DNA of 64,000 bases from Sodiomyces alkalinus F11 (GCF_003711515.1 NW_021167087.1:961246-1025245); one strand, 5' to 3'; counted from the first letter of the stretch, positions 1 through 12,548 are shown. Notes: generated from the letters alone by a model not told the origin. Numbers and translations are program-made.

Positions 1-1638
1 TTATTTTCTTTAAGCTCTGACCCACGTATCACCGATAGTACTATTAACCCACCCGCCTTACCCGATAATCACTACCCACCCTATAGACACTCCGTAACTA
101 GCTATAGCCTAAGGATAGGCCTTATTCCAGGAAGGGGCAGCCTATTAGGTATAGGATATAAGGAAGACTTAGGAGGTACTAGGATATAGCAGTGGACTAC
201 CAGCTAACTAATAAGTGGATATTTATTATATAAGACGGGGAACTAGACTATTCTAGAAGGAAGGGGTTAGCGATTATCTCTCCTCTACACTACTACCTAC
301 CTTTAAGATACTCTTCCTATTAACTACTAGTTAACCTATAGTTAGCCTCCCCTTATATAAGACTACGATCCTTATCTATTACTCCCTATCACCCTCTAGT
401 CCTTGTCCCTTCGGGGTAGACCCATATATCCTTCTTAACAGGTAAGGCCGTCGCTATTACTATAAGAGAGGCTACTACTATTACTATAGATAAGGTTCTA
501 AATCTATAGCCTAATACCTAGGCTATATATTTAAAACCTTATAACTCTAACGCTACCGCTATTACTACGGATACTACTATCGCTATAGCAGAAGATTATA
601 CCACCGCTATTACTATAGGTAAAGGTAATAATACCGTTATTACTATAGGCTAGGAAGACGCTACCGCTATTACTATAGGAGAGGCCACCGCTATTACTAC
701 GGATACCGATACTATTACGGATACTCCGCGGTTTACCGCTACGAGGTTTAAACCGTTTCCCACGCCTCTAATATCCCCGGAAGATCCTGCGCGCGCGTTC
801 CTTATAGCGTTAGCGGTAGTTAGGGGCGTTAAGGTAGAAGGAGATAATAATAATTAACGGGTAGCCGTGGATACCCCTAAGGGGTGTATATTAGCGGTAC
901 GCCTATTTATCGTAAGTATCTATATGACCGAGAAGGTATAGAATAATAACGTCTAAAAGGCGTTCTTTAACGTTAGAAGGACTTATAACCCTATACGCGT
1001 GAGGAAGTAAGCTATTAACGATAGCGATATCGGTGCTATAGATTCTACTCCCTCTAATAGCTCTTAGCCGCTATCGCGCCTAACCTGCGAGGATCTCCCG
1101 CCTCCGCTAAACCACTACCGCGATATACGCCTCTACCCATTATGGGAGTAATAGTTATAGGCTAAGGGGGAATACCTTAAGGGGCACTAATAGATAGGCT
1201 GCTAGTAGGAGGTAGGTAGTGATTAGGCTAATAAGTAATAAGTCCTTACCTGTAGATAGGTATATACCTATAAATTTAATAAGGAGGGTACCCTCCTTAA
1301 GTGTAAGGCACGCCTTATAGTCCGAGGGGATTAATAAAAACGGTTAGAGACTAAAGATAACTATGCTGTAACGCTGGCCTTACGGTCCTTCTATATATTA
1401 ATAGCGATCGCCGCCCGATTTAATATGGAAATAAGGCGGTTCAATACCGTTAACGCGTTCGTTAACGCTAGCCTTAAGGAAGAGGTGTTTATAAAGATAC
1501 CGTAAGGCTATAAAGTACTAGGTAAGGTCCTACTACTACGGAAAGCCCTCTTCGGTTTAAGGGTATCGCCACTACTATAGTAAGAGGAATTTAGCGGAAC
1601 GCTATAGAGGATAGGCTTTATAGCCGTCCCTAATAACC
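1..1638 (+). pseudogene. Ty1/Copia pol, 5' part (linker and first half of reverse transcriptase)
   Basis: The + strand reads as the region between Copia integrase and reverse transcriptase, then the N-terminal half of the reverse transcriptase. The clearest block is at 1437-1640: N-A-F-V-N-A-S-L-K-E-E-V-F, then K-I-P, stop (for Gln), G-Y, then R-K-A-L-F-G-L. This is the classic Copia polymerase segment. At about 1261-1325 a stretch reads Y-K-F-N-K-E-G-T-L-L-K-C-K-A-R-L-I-V-R-G. The frame stops at 1638, where Gypsy-A is inserted, and resumes at 12946. Gag and most of integrase lie left of the window. Many TAG/TAA codons show that it is dead. Confidence 0.9.
424..760 (+). repeat. Imperfect minisatellite in the Copia linker
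   Basis: Degenerate units close to gctaccgctattactata recur many times between 424 and 760. On the + strand they translate to runs like A-T-A-I-T-I-G-E, matching a Thr/Ala-rich low-complexity linker just before the reverse transcriptase domain. RIP has probably levelled the units further. Confidence 0.6.
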
Positions 1639-1821
1639 TGATATGCCGGATGCGGCGTCATAGGCGATATAAATAATCAGAGATATAAAGAAGTGAAGAT
1701 AGTAGACTAAGCTAAGTGTGAGCTCGTAGAGCTCTGCGGTAGAGGATACTAATATACCTCTACTGCCTGCTGACTTATCTGTCTATAGGAATACTATATA
1801 GCTATATATATACGTGTAGTA
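1639..1821 (-). repeat. Gypsy-A 3' LTR (183 bp)
   Basis: It starts tgatatgccgg and ends gtgtagta (CA mutated to TA). It matches 12550-12940 along its whole length except for a 208-bp segment present only in the other copy. Preceded by TSD taacc. Confidence 0.88.
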
Positions 1822-1834
1822 ATACCCTCCCCGT
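1822..1834 (-). other. Gypsy-A polypurine tract
   Basis: Read on the minus strand this is acggggagggtat, directly next to the 3' LTR as expected for priming of plus-strand DNA. Gypsy-B has a near-identical tract at 14425-14439. Confidence 0.7.
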
Positions 1835-2249
1835 AAAAATGTAATCGTCCCGATTACTATCTATTTATAGATAAGTTCTATCTCCGACGAAGTAAGACTA
1901 TATTTACCCTATTATCCCGCTAAGGAAAATTCCACTAAATAAAAATCATTCTATGGTATATAACTAATCGTCGTTATCGGTATCGTCGGGGACGTTCACG
2001 ACTTACTATTACGATGGCGACTACGGCTATAATTGCTGTTACGACTACGACGGTGATTAGGGCTGTACTTACGGCTACGGCGGTGATTACGGTTACGAGT
2101 GCGGCTATAAATACGGCTATAACTATTGCTATAACTATGGTTACGATAGTGCAAGTGTAGTTATCGGCGTTAGTTTATTAAGATCACTGCGTAATTTTAT
2201 TATAGTTCTCGTTATATAGTTCTGTTACTTTTCGATATTATGAATTCTC

Positions 2250-3330
2250 TATTCTAGATTGTCTAGGTCCCTAATCGTGGTGGTTTTATACGCCCCTATA
2301 AGTGTCATAGCTTTATCCGACTTCTGCTTATAACTCTCGGTATAGTCCACTAAATCTTATCGAACTATTACCTCGAAAATATCTATTTTCTAGTAAAGCT
2401 GACGGATTTTATCTATTAATTTTAACTCTAGTATTACCAGATCCGCTACCGTTAAGTTCCGTTACGGCGTGATAGTTTAATACGTTATAGTCACCGGCTA
2501 TATAGATATACCTATATAAGTGTGTCCCGCCTCGCCGCTACTAACTATCCTCTGCCTTTTAGGCTATATATTAATAAAGTCAGTATCGTCGCTCGGGGAT
2601 ACTAGTCTTTTACGTTATCTATTACTAAAACCGTTATCGCGCTATTTAATAATTTCTTATATAATCTTATCCCGGTTAGAAATAATCGGCTAATCGTTAC
2701 TAACTATTCCGTTATCCCTTAATACTAATATAATGATATAATACATAACCGATCTATTTCTATTTATAAGCTTAGCCTTTAGTCTATCGACTAGATTAGT
2801 CGGGTCGAATAGTATAGACGTAATAAGTTAATTAACTCTAGTAATAAGATACTAATTAATAGTTCTATCTACGCCCGTAATTATAAAGCGCTAATCTGCG
2901 AATATTCGTTTAACTAGCTTATCCGTAGATAATACCGCTCCCGTTATAATTAGATTTCCGATACCTATTGCGGTTAGGTTATTAACGCTACTAAGAGTGG
3001 TGTTATTTATAGTTCCTTACGTGGCTATCTATAATATAAATATTTACTGCGTGATTACTATATTACCGGTCCTATATAGGCTATAAGTGTTATCTCCGTA
3101 CCGTAATTGATTCTTATTATTTATAGTAAATCCTCCTATAGGCATTCTCTAACGCCTATCGTTCGTCACCGTTATAGGGTTCTAATTTATATCTATAAAT
3201 CCTGGGTCCTCCTAGTAACGATACTTTGCTATAGCTACTAAAGCTCTCTCGAAGAGTTATAAGGCGTTCTTATCGCCCGGCAGGTAATCCTCGTCGCTAA
3301 TACGTTATTATACTACCGCCTACTTATCCT
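2250..3330 (-). pseudogene. Gypsy-A extra ORF 3' of the chromodomain, unknown function
   Basis: Minus-strand frames, ignoring stops, give protein-like text that matches the equivalent region of Gypsy-B. One block around 3060-3200 reads G-F-T-I-N-N-K-N-Q-L-R-Y-G-D-N-T-Y-S-L; Gypsy-B has G-Y-T-I-N-N-P-V-K-L-I-Y-G-D-D-N-F-A-L. A second block, around 2720-2850, reads T-R-V-N-Q-L-I-T-S-I-L-F-D-P-T-N-L-V-D-R-L; Gypsy-B has T-R-V-D-N-L-L-S-S-I-I-F-D-Y-R-D-L-I-D-R-L. Conservation between two element families suggests that this was a real protein. I do not recognise the family with certainty. A simple-repeat tail at about 2000-2160 lies between it and the 3' LTR. Confidence 0.55.
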
Positions 3331-4389
3331 TCTAGCCTATAAACTTACGGTTTTCCCCTCTTATCTGTATATAGTGCGCTACGTACTATGCCTTACGTAC
3401 GTAAGGGCTAAGATAATCTCTCTTTACGTCCTGTATAAGATTCTGCAGTTTATGCTTATCGTTTCCCACGACTATAGCCTAGGTGGAGTAGAAAGTAGTA
3501 ATAATACCCCTCTCCTATATAGTGCGCGACTATTATACGGATAGAAATAGTAGTATATTATAGAACTATTCGTACTATCTATAATTCTTATATAGGTATT
3601 TAGCGATCTTACGAAGTAGTTAAATATTAGTTCCCGTGGTGTTAAAAATAAGCAGGCGTTTATTAATATCCGCTACGTCTACGCCTACGGGATCTATCGG
3701 CTATAGCGTTATATTAAGATTATTTTACGGTCTAACGTTAGAATTTAACTTATTACTAAGACGACCTGTTAAATAAGATAGTTATAGTTACGACGGATAG
3801 AAATTAATTAGTGTGTGATATAGATAAGTGTAAAATTAAGAATTTATCGCTAGAGATGTATCTGGTACGTTAGCTTAAAGCAGGCGGCGTGGTAAAGGGA
3901 AGAAAAAGATAATAAAAAGGAAAAGAAGAAAAGAAAAGACAGAATATAGAAAAACGGGGATAGTAAAATAAGAAAATATCTAGCTACGAGTATCCCTTAT
4001 ATTATCGTTAAAGAATAATACGGCCGCTAACCTATATGAAATAAATGATATAGATATAATACGTGATATAAAAAGGCCCTACACGAATAATAGGAATCTT
4101 AGCGTGAATCTAATAAAAAGGTGAATACGGTATATAGTAAAATTAAGGTAAGAGGGATATAAGAGAAAAACTAAGAGTAAAGACTTTTGCCGTAAACGGT
4201 TACCGGTATTACTAATAAAGCGGATAGAAGTTCCGTTTACGGCTAGACTTAATCGGTCTAATACTTCTTACCTGCATTAAAGGGCTTTATCGTTAAATTC
4301 GCGGTATTCCGCGTCGTCCGTTAGTCGCCGCCCCGGTATCTATACCTCTATTAGTCTTTAGTGTTTTATAACGCTCTTATCCAGTAACG

Positions 4390-7300
4390 CTCGATCGTTA
4401 ACCTCCTCTTTACCTCCTATTAGTTCTTCCGTGGTAACGGGCTATCGCCTCTTAAACTTATATACCAGGTCGCTCGTATTTTCTATTAGGAGTTATCGAG
4501 GGTACTATTTATTATACTAGTCGGGCTATCCTTTCTATCGCACTAGATATTCGGTGTGCGGATATCCTCCTCGCTTAATAATACGCCGTTTTAGAAGCTT
4601 TTCGATTTTATACGAAGACTATTTGTTATTATCTCCGTCGATAATAATCGGACCTAGCTTTATTCGTTCTCTACTAAACGGATCTCTAATAGGGGCTAGT
4701 ATAAGCTATATAATCGACACGACTCTATACACTCGCTATAACTACGGAAAATTAAGCTCGTAAGCCAGAGGACTTACCACTCGCACGATACGGAACGGTC
4801 TAACGCGCTATTTTAACTATTTTCAAGAGGCCTTAGTTTATCCCGGCAGTTTATATCCTCTATAAAGTCGTAGATAGACTAACTCGTCGACTTTAAATAT
4901 ATATAGTCTACGTGTGATATCGTAACGCCTCTTTATATCCGTTATCGCGATTACTACTAGATATTCCGCTTTCTGATAATATAATTACTAAATATAGTCT
5001 ATCTATTCTCTATTAAATATCTGAGGTAAACCTGTATTCGCTATTATATTTACTATAGATTACGGGTTAAAACCGAATAGAAACTAGGCAGGTATCTAAT
5101 ATCGCCGTGTAGGCTTAGTTAAGGGCGTGCTATACCGTAGGAAGTATATCTGGCCACGGAATATCGCTTATTAATATATAATATCGTAGGATAATCTCGA
5201 CTACTTAGTTCTTTCGCTCCGAAAAGCTATTAGTCTACGAATACTATACCGTAGCTAACGTAAGCTATATTCCTAAGCACTTCTAGAACTCCTGCTACAA
5301 TTCTAACACGAATTTCGGATCTCGATCCGAGATAATACGGATAGGTAGACCCTAATCTATTAGCTATAGTATCCGCAGAAAAACCTTAGCCTAGTCCTTT
5401 ATAGTATAGGTCGAGTAACCGGGTATTAATATAGTCTTCTTACTAGTCCTATAAGTGACTATTAGTAGTGTGTTAAACCTATCGACGAGCTTATCTTTAA
5501 GCGTCTAGAACGAATATTAGTATTTAACTAATAGTAATCCGATAATAAAATCGATTATAATTATCGAGAAAGGCACGGTAGGTAGTATAATCGGCTATAG
5601 CTCGCCTAAAGGCTTTTACCGGTATATAGTATTTTCGAGGTATACCGGATAGTGTTATACCTATTCGGTGATTATAGCTAATTTCCCGCGAAAGCTAAAA
5701 CTATCCAGCGCGTGGATTATCCGTTTAACTCTAAAATAATAGTTATCGTCGTATACTATCTATAGTATCTTAGGTATTAGCTTCTAGAGGATAATTAATC
5801 GTAGTCTATCGCCTTCGCTAATTATATATAATAGCCCGTTCTAAAGATAAGCGGGTAGAATCTTCCGTTTACGACTACTCGAATTTTTAGCGCCGTCCTG
5901 TTATACACGTAATTCGCTTATAATAGGTTTATATTTTACGTCCTCTTTGTCTACCTATTAGAACTCGTCTCGTAGATTATCAGGTATTATATAATCGACC
6001 GCGATATAAGTTAAAGCAGCCTTATCTAAATTCTTACGTCTCGACGTGATATATACCTATAGAGTATCGGTATAGTCGGTCTAAATATCGTCTAACTTAC
6101 TAGTATCTAATAGCTTAGCTTCGTCTATACGCTTAGCTTCGTCTATATGCTTAGCTTCGTCTATACGCTTAGCTTCGTCTATACGCTTAGCTTTTTTCTG
6201 CCCTATTAACTCCTAAGAGTCCTTATTATCTACGATAGGTAGTCTAGATAAAGCGTCTAGAACCAGGTTTTACTAACCGGGAATATAGCGTACCTTTAGC
6301 CAGAACTAGCTAAGGAAGGTCGAAGCAGCTATTAATCAAGGGTTTAACTTATTAATATCTATTATCTTTAGAGACGTCTAATAGACGATGCCTCGCGTCG
6401 CTTAGTAATCTATTAGGACTACTACCGGTTAACGATAGGATTATAGTCTAGTTCGTAATATCTTATAAGCCTAGACTAAGGCATAGATCTCTAGTTCTAT
6501 AGCCTTATATCGGGCCTCTATAGCTATAAGCTTTCTAGATAGAAAGAGGATGGGCTAAATTACGTTAACTAGTACTTTACCTTTATCCTATAGCACTAAG
6601 AGATAGAAAAGAAATACACCTAGGCCGCTTCCGCTAGTATCCAGGTTAAGGAATATCGTCTAGTTAGGATTATAGTGATATAGTCGTATCTCCTCCGTGA
6701 CCTACTTCTGAATAATCTTAAAAGCTTATCTCTTAACGTCTATCGGTTTATATATTAACCTACTCGTTTATCGCTACCTTAGATACTTCGGAGCTAACTA
6801 TATAATCTGGCCGGAGTCTTTAGCATTATTAAATAGCGTAGTCTTACGTTATTATAGCGGATTAATCTTAACACGAAACCACGGAATAAATCGTCGTAGA
6901 AAACCGACTTTTCCGACGTAGGTCTTTAGATTAGATAACTTCTCGGGTATTTTAAGCTATCGCAGAGCTTTAATACGATTAGCGGTTATATATAGACTAA
7001 GTGCGTTAACCTTAAAACCAAGTAAACGCACTAAATTATATATATAGAAAGACTTTGCCGGAGATAGCGCGAGATAGATACTTTAAAATAACTGTATAAT
7101 AATCCGTAGATACCTAAGGTATTCTTTGAATAAGTTAGAAAAGATAATAATATCGTTAATATACGCTTTATAGAAGTGTCTATATTTAAATAGCCGTTAA
7201 TCTATATACCATTATACGAATGGCGGGGAGTTATAAAACCCTATTAGTATAACTTTAGAGCGTTTTAGTCCTCGGGGAGAGATAATAGTTATTCGATCCT

Positions 7301-9330
7301 TATACTCTTCCTATACTAATAGCTAGTAGAAGAAAGAGCTAGTGTTAAACGCACTAAAGTATTTCTTTCCCTAGAGACACTGAATAATCTTATCTTACGA
7401 CGGGATTAGATATACGTTAGGTAGCACGGCGGCGTTAAGGTTTCGCAGGTTAATAACCACTCTACCCTTACGTATCCCATTCACGGTACGCTAGACTATA
7501 AACGCCGGATATACGAAGGGAGTAAGCTTACGTTACTAGGTTATTCTGCCGACTTTATATATATCGTTAAACTTACTATCTAAATAGCCTCTATCTTTGG
7601 CACTCAGTTAATATAGGCGGGAGTATAGGCTTATACCTTACTAGTTATCGACTAGGTCGATACGTATCCGCTTATCGGATAGTAGAGGAATAATTCCTCT
7701 ATCACGCTATATATTAAATCCTTTAAGCAGTTTATAGACTTATTAAGCCTTATCGGGCGCTACAGCGTAGATATATACTCCGTCCCTTGTCTTAACTTTA
7801 GGCACGTTATTAGGCCGTTTAGGATTTATAGTGCTATACTTCTCTCTATCTGCTTTCGGCTTATTTTACTATCGTAGGATAGATTCCGCGATCCGTAAAA
7901 GCTTATAGTACGGGGCCTTAAGGATATAACGCGTTAGATCTAATTCCTTAAATTCTTAGCCTTCGACCGCTATTAACACGTAAACGTTCGTCTATTTAAC
8001 TGGCTCTGCCTCGTCGTCGTTCTATAAGTCTATAATATAACCCACTCTATCGTTCCGATAAACTATATAGCCCATATTACTACTGTTAACGTAGCAGACT
8101 ACTTTAGGAGTATATATATCGTATATATAATATAGGGTAGTATACTTATAATCGGGTACAAAATAGTACTTATATCCTATAAGCAGACTAGTATAGCGTA
8201 CCGGGATTAGAGTCAAGGATATTAGTAGAATAAACACTATCTACGCTGCTATCACTCTACAGATATAACGTCCTATAGACTTCTTCCGGTATCCCGAGAT
8301 CGGAATCCTTATACCGTGGTATCCTATAACGCGTAGTTACCCTATAGAATAAAGAATATTAACACCGTAGGTGCTAAAGAACATAGCTCCTAGTAGTATC
8401 CTGGCTTCTAACCGATTAATCACCTATACCGCGACGGTAAAATACCCTAGAACAGGCACGTTCTATATATAACCGTCGATATAGAAGTTAAAAGTAGCAA
8501 TTTCTTTAGCGATAGTCTTTCCGGCGAAACGTATATTATAGGCGTGGCTCTATAGCCACTATCTATCGACTATAATAGTAGTATAACCCGAATTAACGTA
8601 GATATCTACGGGTAATCCTAAAGGGGTGAATTTAATCGGGATTTAGTAGTATATATACCGGTTAATACTTCTAGCGATAGACGCCTAGGCGTTAACTATG
8701 TCGTTTAGCCGAAAAGCATAAAAGCTATATAGGGTATCTAGCTTAGGTGGCCTTAGCGGTCTATTATCTACTAATCCGTTAATAGACTCCTGTCTTAAGT
8801 CCTAACCTCATACCGATAGGTCCTTAGCCTATAGGTGCGCGGGTTCCGGTACCGCCGGTTTCTTAGCCTATATAACCGTAGATTATACGGCGGCCTACTA
8901 TATATCCGTAGACTCTTATACCGAAATAGATAAAGCGTCGGTCTAACCGACCTATTACTTATAAATCCGATATAGACTCTATCCTTTAGGTTTTAGTTCC
9001 GTACACGTATTAGAATAGATATACCGATAAAGCTAAGAGTCACTACAGAAAGATACTATATATTTACAATATTAATACGTAAAGGGCTTCGTGTTAAGGT
9101 TTACTTATAGTTTTATCCGCCTTAGTAAGGTTTACTTACGAGTATTTATCTATAATCTTATAGCCGTATATCTAGAGATCTAACGAGCTATAAAGGATAA
9201 TGTTCAAGAGGAAAAGAGACGGCCTATATAGCCTATAAAATAAGAATAATAGACGTTAATTTCGTTAGAAACTACCTTATCGGTCTCGTAAAAGGATATC
9301 TTTTCTCCCTCGCTTAAAATTTTGTTACTA
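4390..9330 (-). pseudogene. Gypsy-A pol remnant (reverse transcriptase, RNase H, integrase, chromodomain)
   Basis: The minus strand carries degenerate Ty3/Gypsy pol. Around 7110-7230 it reads N-S-P-P-F-V, then Y-I-N-D-I-I-I-F-S, the reverse transcriptase active-site block with YxDD changed to YIND. About 5000-5950 resembles integrase. At 4440-4550 the text E-Y-L-V-R-stop-K-G, N-K-stop-Y-P-R, L-I-E-N-T-S-D-L-V-Y-K-F is a chromodomain, so the element belongs to the chromoviruses, whose integrases are known to favour heterochromatin. A tandem repeat at 6113-6192 lies in frame between RNase H and integrase. Stops occur every few codons. Confidence 0.85.
6113..6192 (-). repeat. 18-bp tandem repeat, four copies plus 8 bp
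   Basis: The unit gcttagcttcgtctatac starts at 6113, 6131, 6149 and 6167; the second copy has tat for tac at its end. On the minus strand it encodes K-R-I-D-E-A in the pol frame. Gypsy-B has a single related unit (K-R-V-N-E-A) at the same place, about 33,120-33,140. Confidence 0.85.
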
Positions 9331-9427
9331 AATTTAAAACCTTTAGCGCGAAGGTCCTCCTTATCTTATAGTCTATAAGAACTATCTATAATAACGTAGA
9401 CCACCTATTTACTATTATTCGATTATC

Positions 9428-9958
9428 TGTTACGGCCAACAAAACAAGGCCCGAGGACAGGCCTACTACGGAACCCTGAGCCTTAGGTACGAACATGGCA
9501 AAGGAAGGATGAGCGGATTCAGAGGGTCACGTGCGAAGACACGGGACCACTGGATCGAAGGACTTAATGGATAATCCCTATAATCCGGATAGATTATCCA
9601 GAATAACCTACGATCCTGGGAGGATCATAACAGAATAACCTACGATCCTGGGAGGATCATAACAGAAGAATATCGATCCAGGGAGTAGGAACGTATATAT
9701 ATACCAGAGTATCTTAGGTCTTACTTCTACTAGAGAATAAGATATCGATTAATCTAAGTCTTTACCTGGACTACTATTTCACGCTTAAACCTACCTTATA
9801 AAGAAGACGCCTAGTCTTTACGACGTAACTACGACCAGACCACTACGAACGATAGTTACTGCTCTTTAGTTAACATCCTCTTCTTATTTTGAACTAAAAC
9901 CTCGACGCCAGTCCCCTATCGTCCGCTATACTATAGAGGACCGGAAGCCGTCATAATA
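9428..9958. mobile_element. Solo LTR (531 bp) inserted in Gypsy-A
   Basis: It begins tgttacggcc and ends gtcataata (original TAACA by RIP logic). It is flanked by a perfect 5-bp TSD, ttatc, at 9423-9427 and 9959-9963. It carries a TATA-like block at about 9690 and an internal 32-bp tandem duplication. The left half (about 9430-9690) is rich in CA and TG, unlike everything around it, so it has largely escaped RIP. No matching internal region or partner LTR was seen in the window. Family not identified; the tgtta/taaca ends suit Copia or Gypsy. Confidence 0.85.
9601..9664. repeat. 32-bp direct tandem duplication in the solo LTR
   Basis: Positions 9601-9632 and 9633-9664 are identical; each contains cctgggaggatcataaca. 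A diverged third part follows at about 9665-9690. Confidence 0.9.
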
Positions 9959-9999
9959 TTATCCTAGTTTAACCTATTATCGTATACGATAAGTGTATA

Positions 10000-11000
10000 G
10001 ATATCGTTCCTGGCAGTAGAACCTACTACCTCTATAAACCTAACGGCCTCCGCGGCTACGGTATCCTCGATTATTCTAATTACCACGGCTACCTCGGTTA
10101 TTCTAGTTTCCCCGACCTTTACCGGAACCGAAACGATTATCCATAGACCGGTTACCCGCGAATCGGTTATTAAAACGGTTAGTAGAGCCGCCTTTACCGC
10201 CGTAACGACCCTAATTAGCGTTATTAGTATCGGTATCCTTATCCGTTACCGTGTATATAAGTAGTCTATTATCTAGCAGAACGCTAGTAATAGGAGTAGC
10301 GGATAGACCTCTAAGTATATCTGCACGGATTATACCGTATCAAACTTATACTATAAAGATTACTAGCGATTAGTAATCTAGTCCTTAATAGCACGTATAA
10401 AATCGTTAAAATATTTATCGATATCCGGGCGAGGGCAGATCTTACGAAGCGAGGGATCGATACGGTTCTAGATTTCCTGCTATAATTCGATATTCATACG
10501 AACTATAGTAGCTAAAGCCCTATAATAGCGAGCTACTCGGTTAGTCTATTCTACGAATAATTTTCCGTCTAGAATATCGCGTGCTATAAAATATATATCG
10601 CTTATCTTATTAGCTATAATCTCCGGTTTAATCCGCTAACGTTTACGGAGTAGAGTATATATATTATTAAGGCTACGATAAACCTTATTACGATATACGG
10701 CTATAACACTACTAACCTACTAGGTATTAGATTTACTTAGGAAGAGTGTATCGAGATTAATACGAGCCTCCTCCCTTAGCTCGGGAGTACAAGTAAATAG
10801 CTCTACCTTCTTAATAAATAGATCGATATTATACTAGATTACCTTATCTCTAAAGACTATCTATATCGCCGATAGATCCGAGGGGTTTACCGGTAGACTA
10901 AATTACCCGATTAAGCTTGGCTTACAGCGAAAGGAGGATCGGCCGTCTCCTCCCGTGCTACTATAGCTAGCTTTACCGTTCTCTATAACCTAAATTAGGG
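10000..11000 (-). pseudogene. Gypsy-A gag remnant
   Basis: A minus-strand frame at about 10,380-10,760 reads S-D-I-Y-F-I-A-R-D-I-L-D-G-K-L-F-V-E, then R-V-A-R-Y-Y-R-A-L, N-R-I-D-P-S-L-R-K-I. Gypsy-B has a matching block at about 36,900-37,100 (D-I-P-N-S-R-P-F-V, R-L-Y-R-A-L-E-A, C-I-D-P-T-L-R). The position between the 5' LTR and pol fits gag. A Pro/Thr-like simple-sequence region lies at about 10,030-10,240. Limits are approximate. Confidence 0.6.
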
Positions 11001-11339
11001 TACTAAAGAGTATCTGGAATTAGTTATTCGTTAGTATTACTAAAGGGATGGGGACCTACGGCGCTAGTGGTTATTACGGGAGCTAGGTCTACGGAATCTA
11101 CTACTACGGAAATTAGGGAGTTTACTAGCGCTGCCTATATTACTACGGGATATATCGCTGCTTAGCTTACCGTCGCTATTACTCCGTATACCGTCACTAT
11201 TCCTCTACTAGCTACTACTAGCATGTAGCGTGCTATTACTCCTACATTACCTACTACTAGGTCTACTACTACTACCCCGAAGTCGGCTACATAGCCTAAG
11301 TTACGTCTATATCTATATCTATAGAATTCTACAGGATCG

Positions 11340-12035
11340 CGGCTAGCTCGGAATCAATATTAGTAGACGGTTCCTAAGACCAATAAGAAGAGGGCGAGGA
11401 TTACGGTGAATTAGAGTCCTACAGTTATTCAACGCGAGGATATAATCTAAAGGGGATTTACGAATAAGGAATATTAACCGAATTTATTAGAGAGGTATAA
11501 ATAAAACTAAATAGCTTATAAGGGTAGGGTTTAAAGCGATAGGATAAATTCTAACGTCTATATTTCCACTAAGAAGATTATAACGCTTTACCTATTGATC
11601 GAGAAAATTATAGCACTTATAGAGGGAGAATCTACTATCCTCCGATACTCTATTAGGGAAAAGACTAAGGCACTTCGCTTATCTGCCGGGAAATAACTTT
11701 ACTGGATAGCCTACTCCTAGTAATATTAAGGAACTTAAAGACTACTATTAACGTTCCTTATACTTACTACTAGTCTATTAACCACGCTACGGGGAAGGTT
11801 AGACCGGAATCTAGCGATTTAATCCTAGCGCGGTGTTTAGTATATCTTGTAATCGCCTATAATTACTAATACTCGGCTTTAGCTCTCTGCTATAAAAGAG
11901 ATCCTTTCTATTCGATAACTAATAAACTGCAGTTAGGCAGGTCCTGCTTCTATGCCTAATCGGGGTATTCCTGGATAAACTTATAAATATAGAAAAGTTC
12001 CTTCTCCTTAGAGGATAACGGGTCTATCTACCACA
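11340..12035 (+). pseudogene. Possible antisense ORF between Gypsy-A 5' LTR and gag
   Basis: On the + strand, opposite to gag and pol, one frame is protein-like with only Gln-type stops (TAA/TAG). It includes E-D-Y-N-A-L-P-I-D-R-E-N-Y, E-S-S-D-L-I-L-A-R-C-L-V-Y and R-S-C-F-Y-A. Gypsy-B has a similar + strand frame at 37,880-38,350 ending G-S-R-F-Y-A. Function unknown. In RIPed DNA false frames are easy to see, so this is tentative. Confidence 0.4.
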
Positions 12036-12530
12036 GATATAGGTAGGGGAGGGTGGTAGGGGAGGGTAGGAGGGGAAATGAGAATAGTAGGTGTGCGCTG
12101 TAAGATTATAGATAAGGGAAGAGGATCTATAACTAAGAATAAGGTTCGCTATAGAGGTGTGACTACCGTATTATTAACTATTAATAAGTGGATAATGTTA
12201 ATAAAAAGAGGGGTAAATACAATATAAATAAACGCCTCGTGCTCGTAAGTGTGTAAAGGCGGATTATGTGGGCGTTTAAAAGTGTGAAATCGTTTAATCT
12301 ATGAGTTAAAACGCTATAATAGTGCAGACGTTAAAGTTATTAAAATACGAGAAAAATAGCTGCACGTCTATAGCTTAGCGTTACTGATCTGTGGAACTAC
12401 AGGGATACGAGATATATGCTAAGGATCTGCGAGGACGATTAACAGATTAGGTAACGTTATCGATAAGCGCGCGGAAAATGCAGATACGCAAAAATAACCG
12501 AAAGAAAGGTATAGTATAGTAAACGGTCGT

Positions 12531-12548
12531 AATAAATAGTTGCTACTA
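12531..12548 (-). other. Gypsy-A primer-binding site
   Basis: The + strand reads taaatagttgctacta just left of the 5' LTR; if the last CTA was CCA before RIP, this matches a tRNA 3' end. Gypsy-B shares nearly the same site at 38,927-38,943. The tRNA was not identified. Confidence 0.6.
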
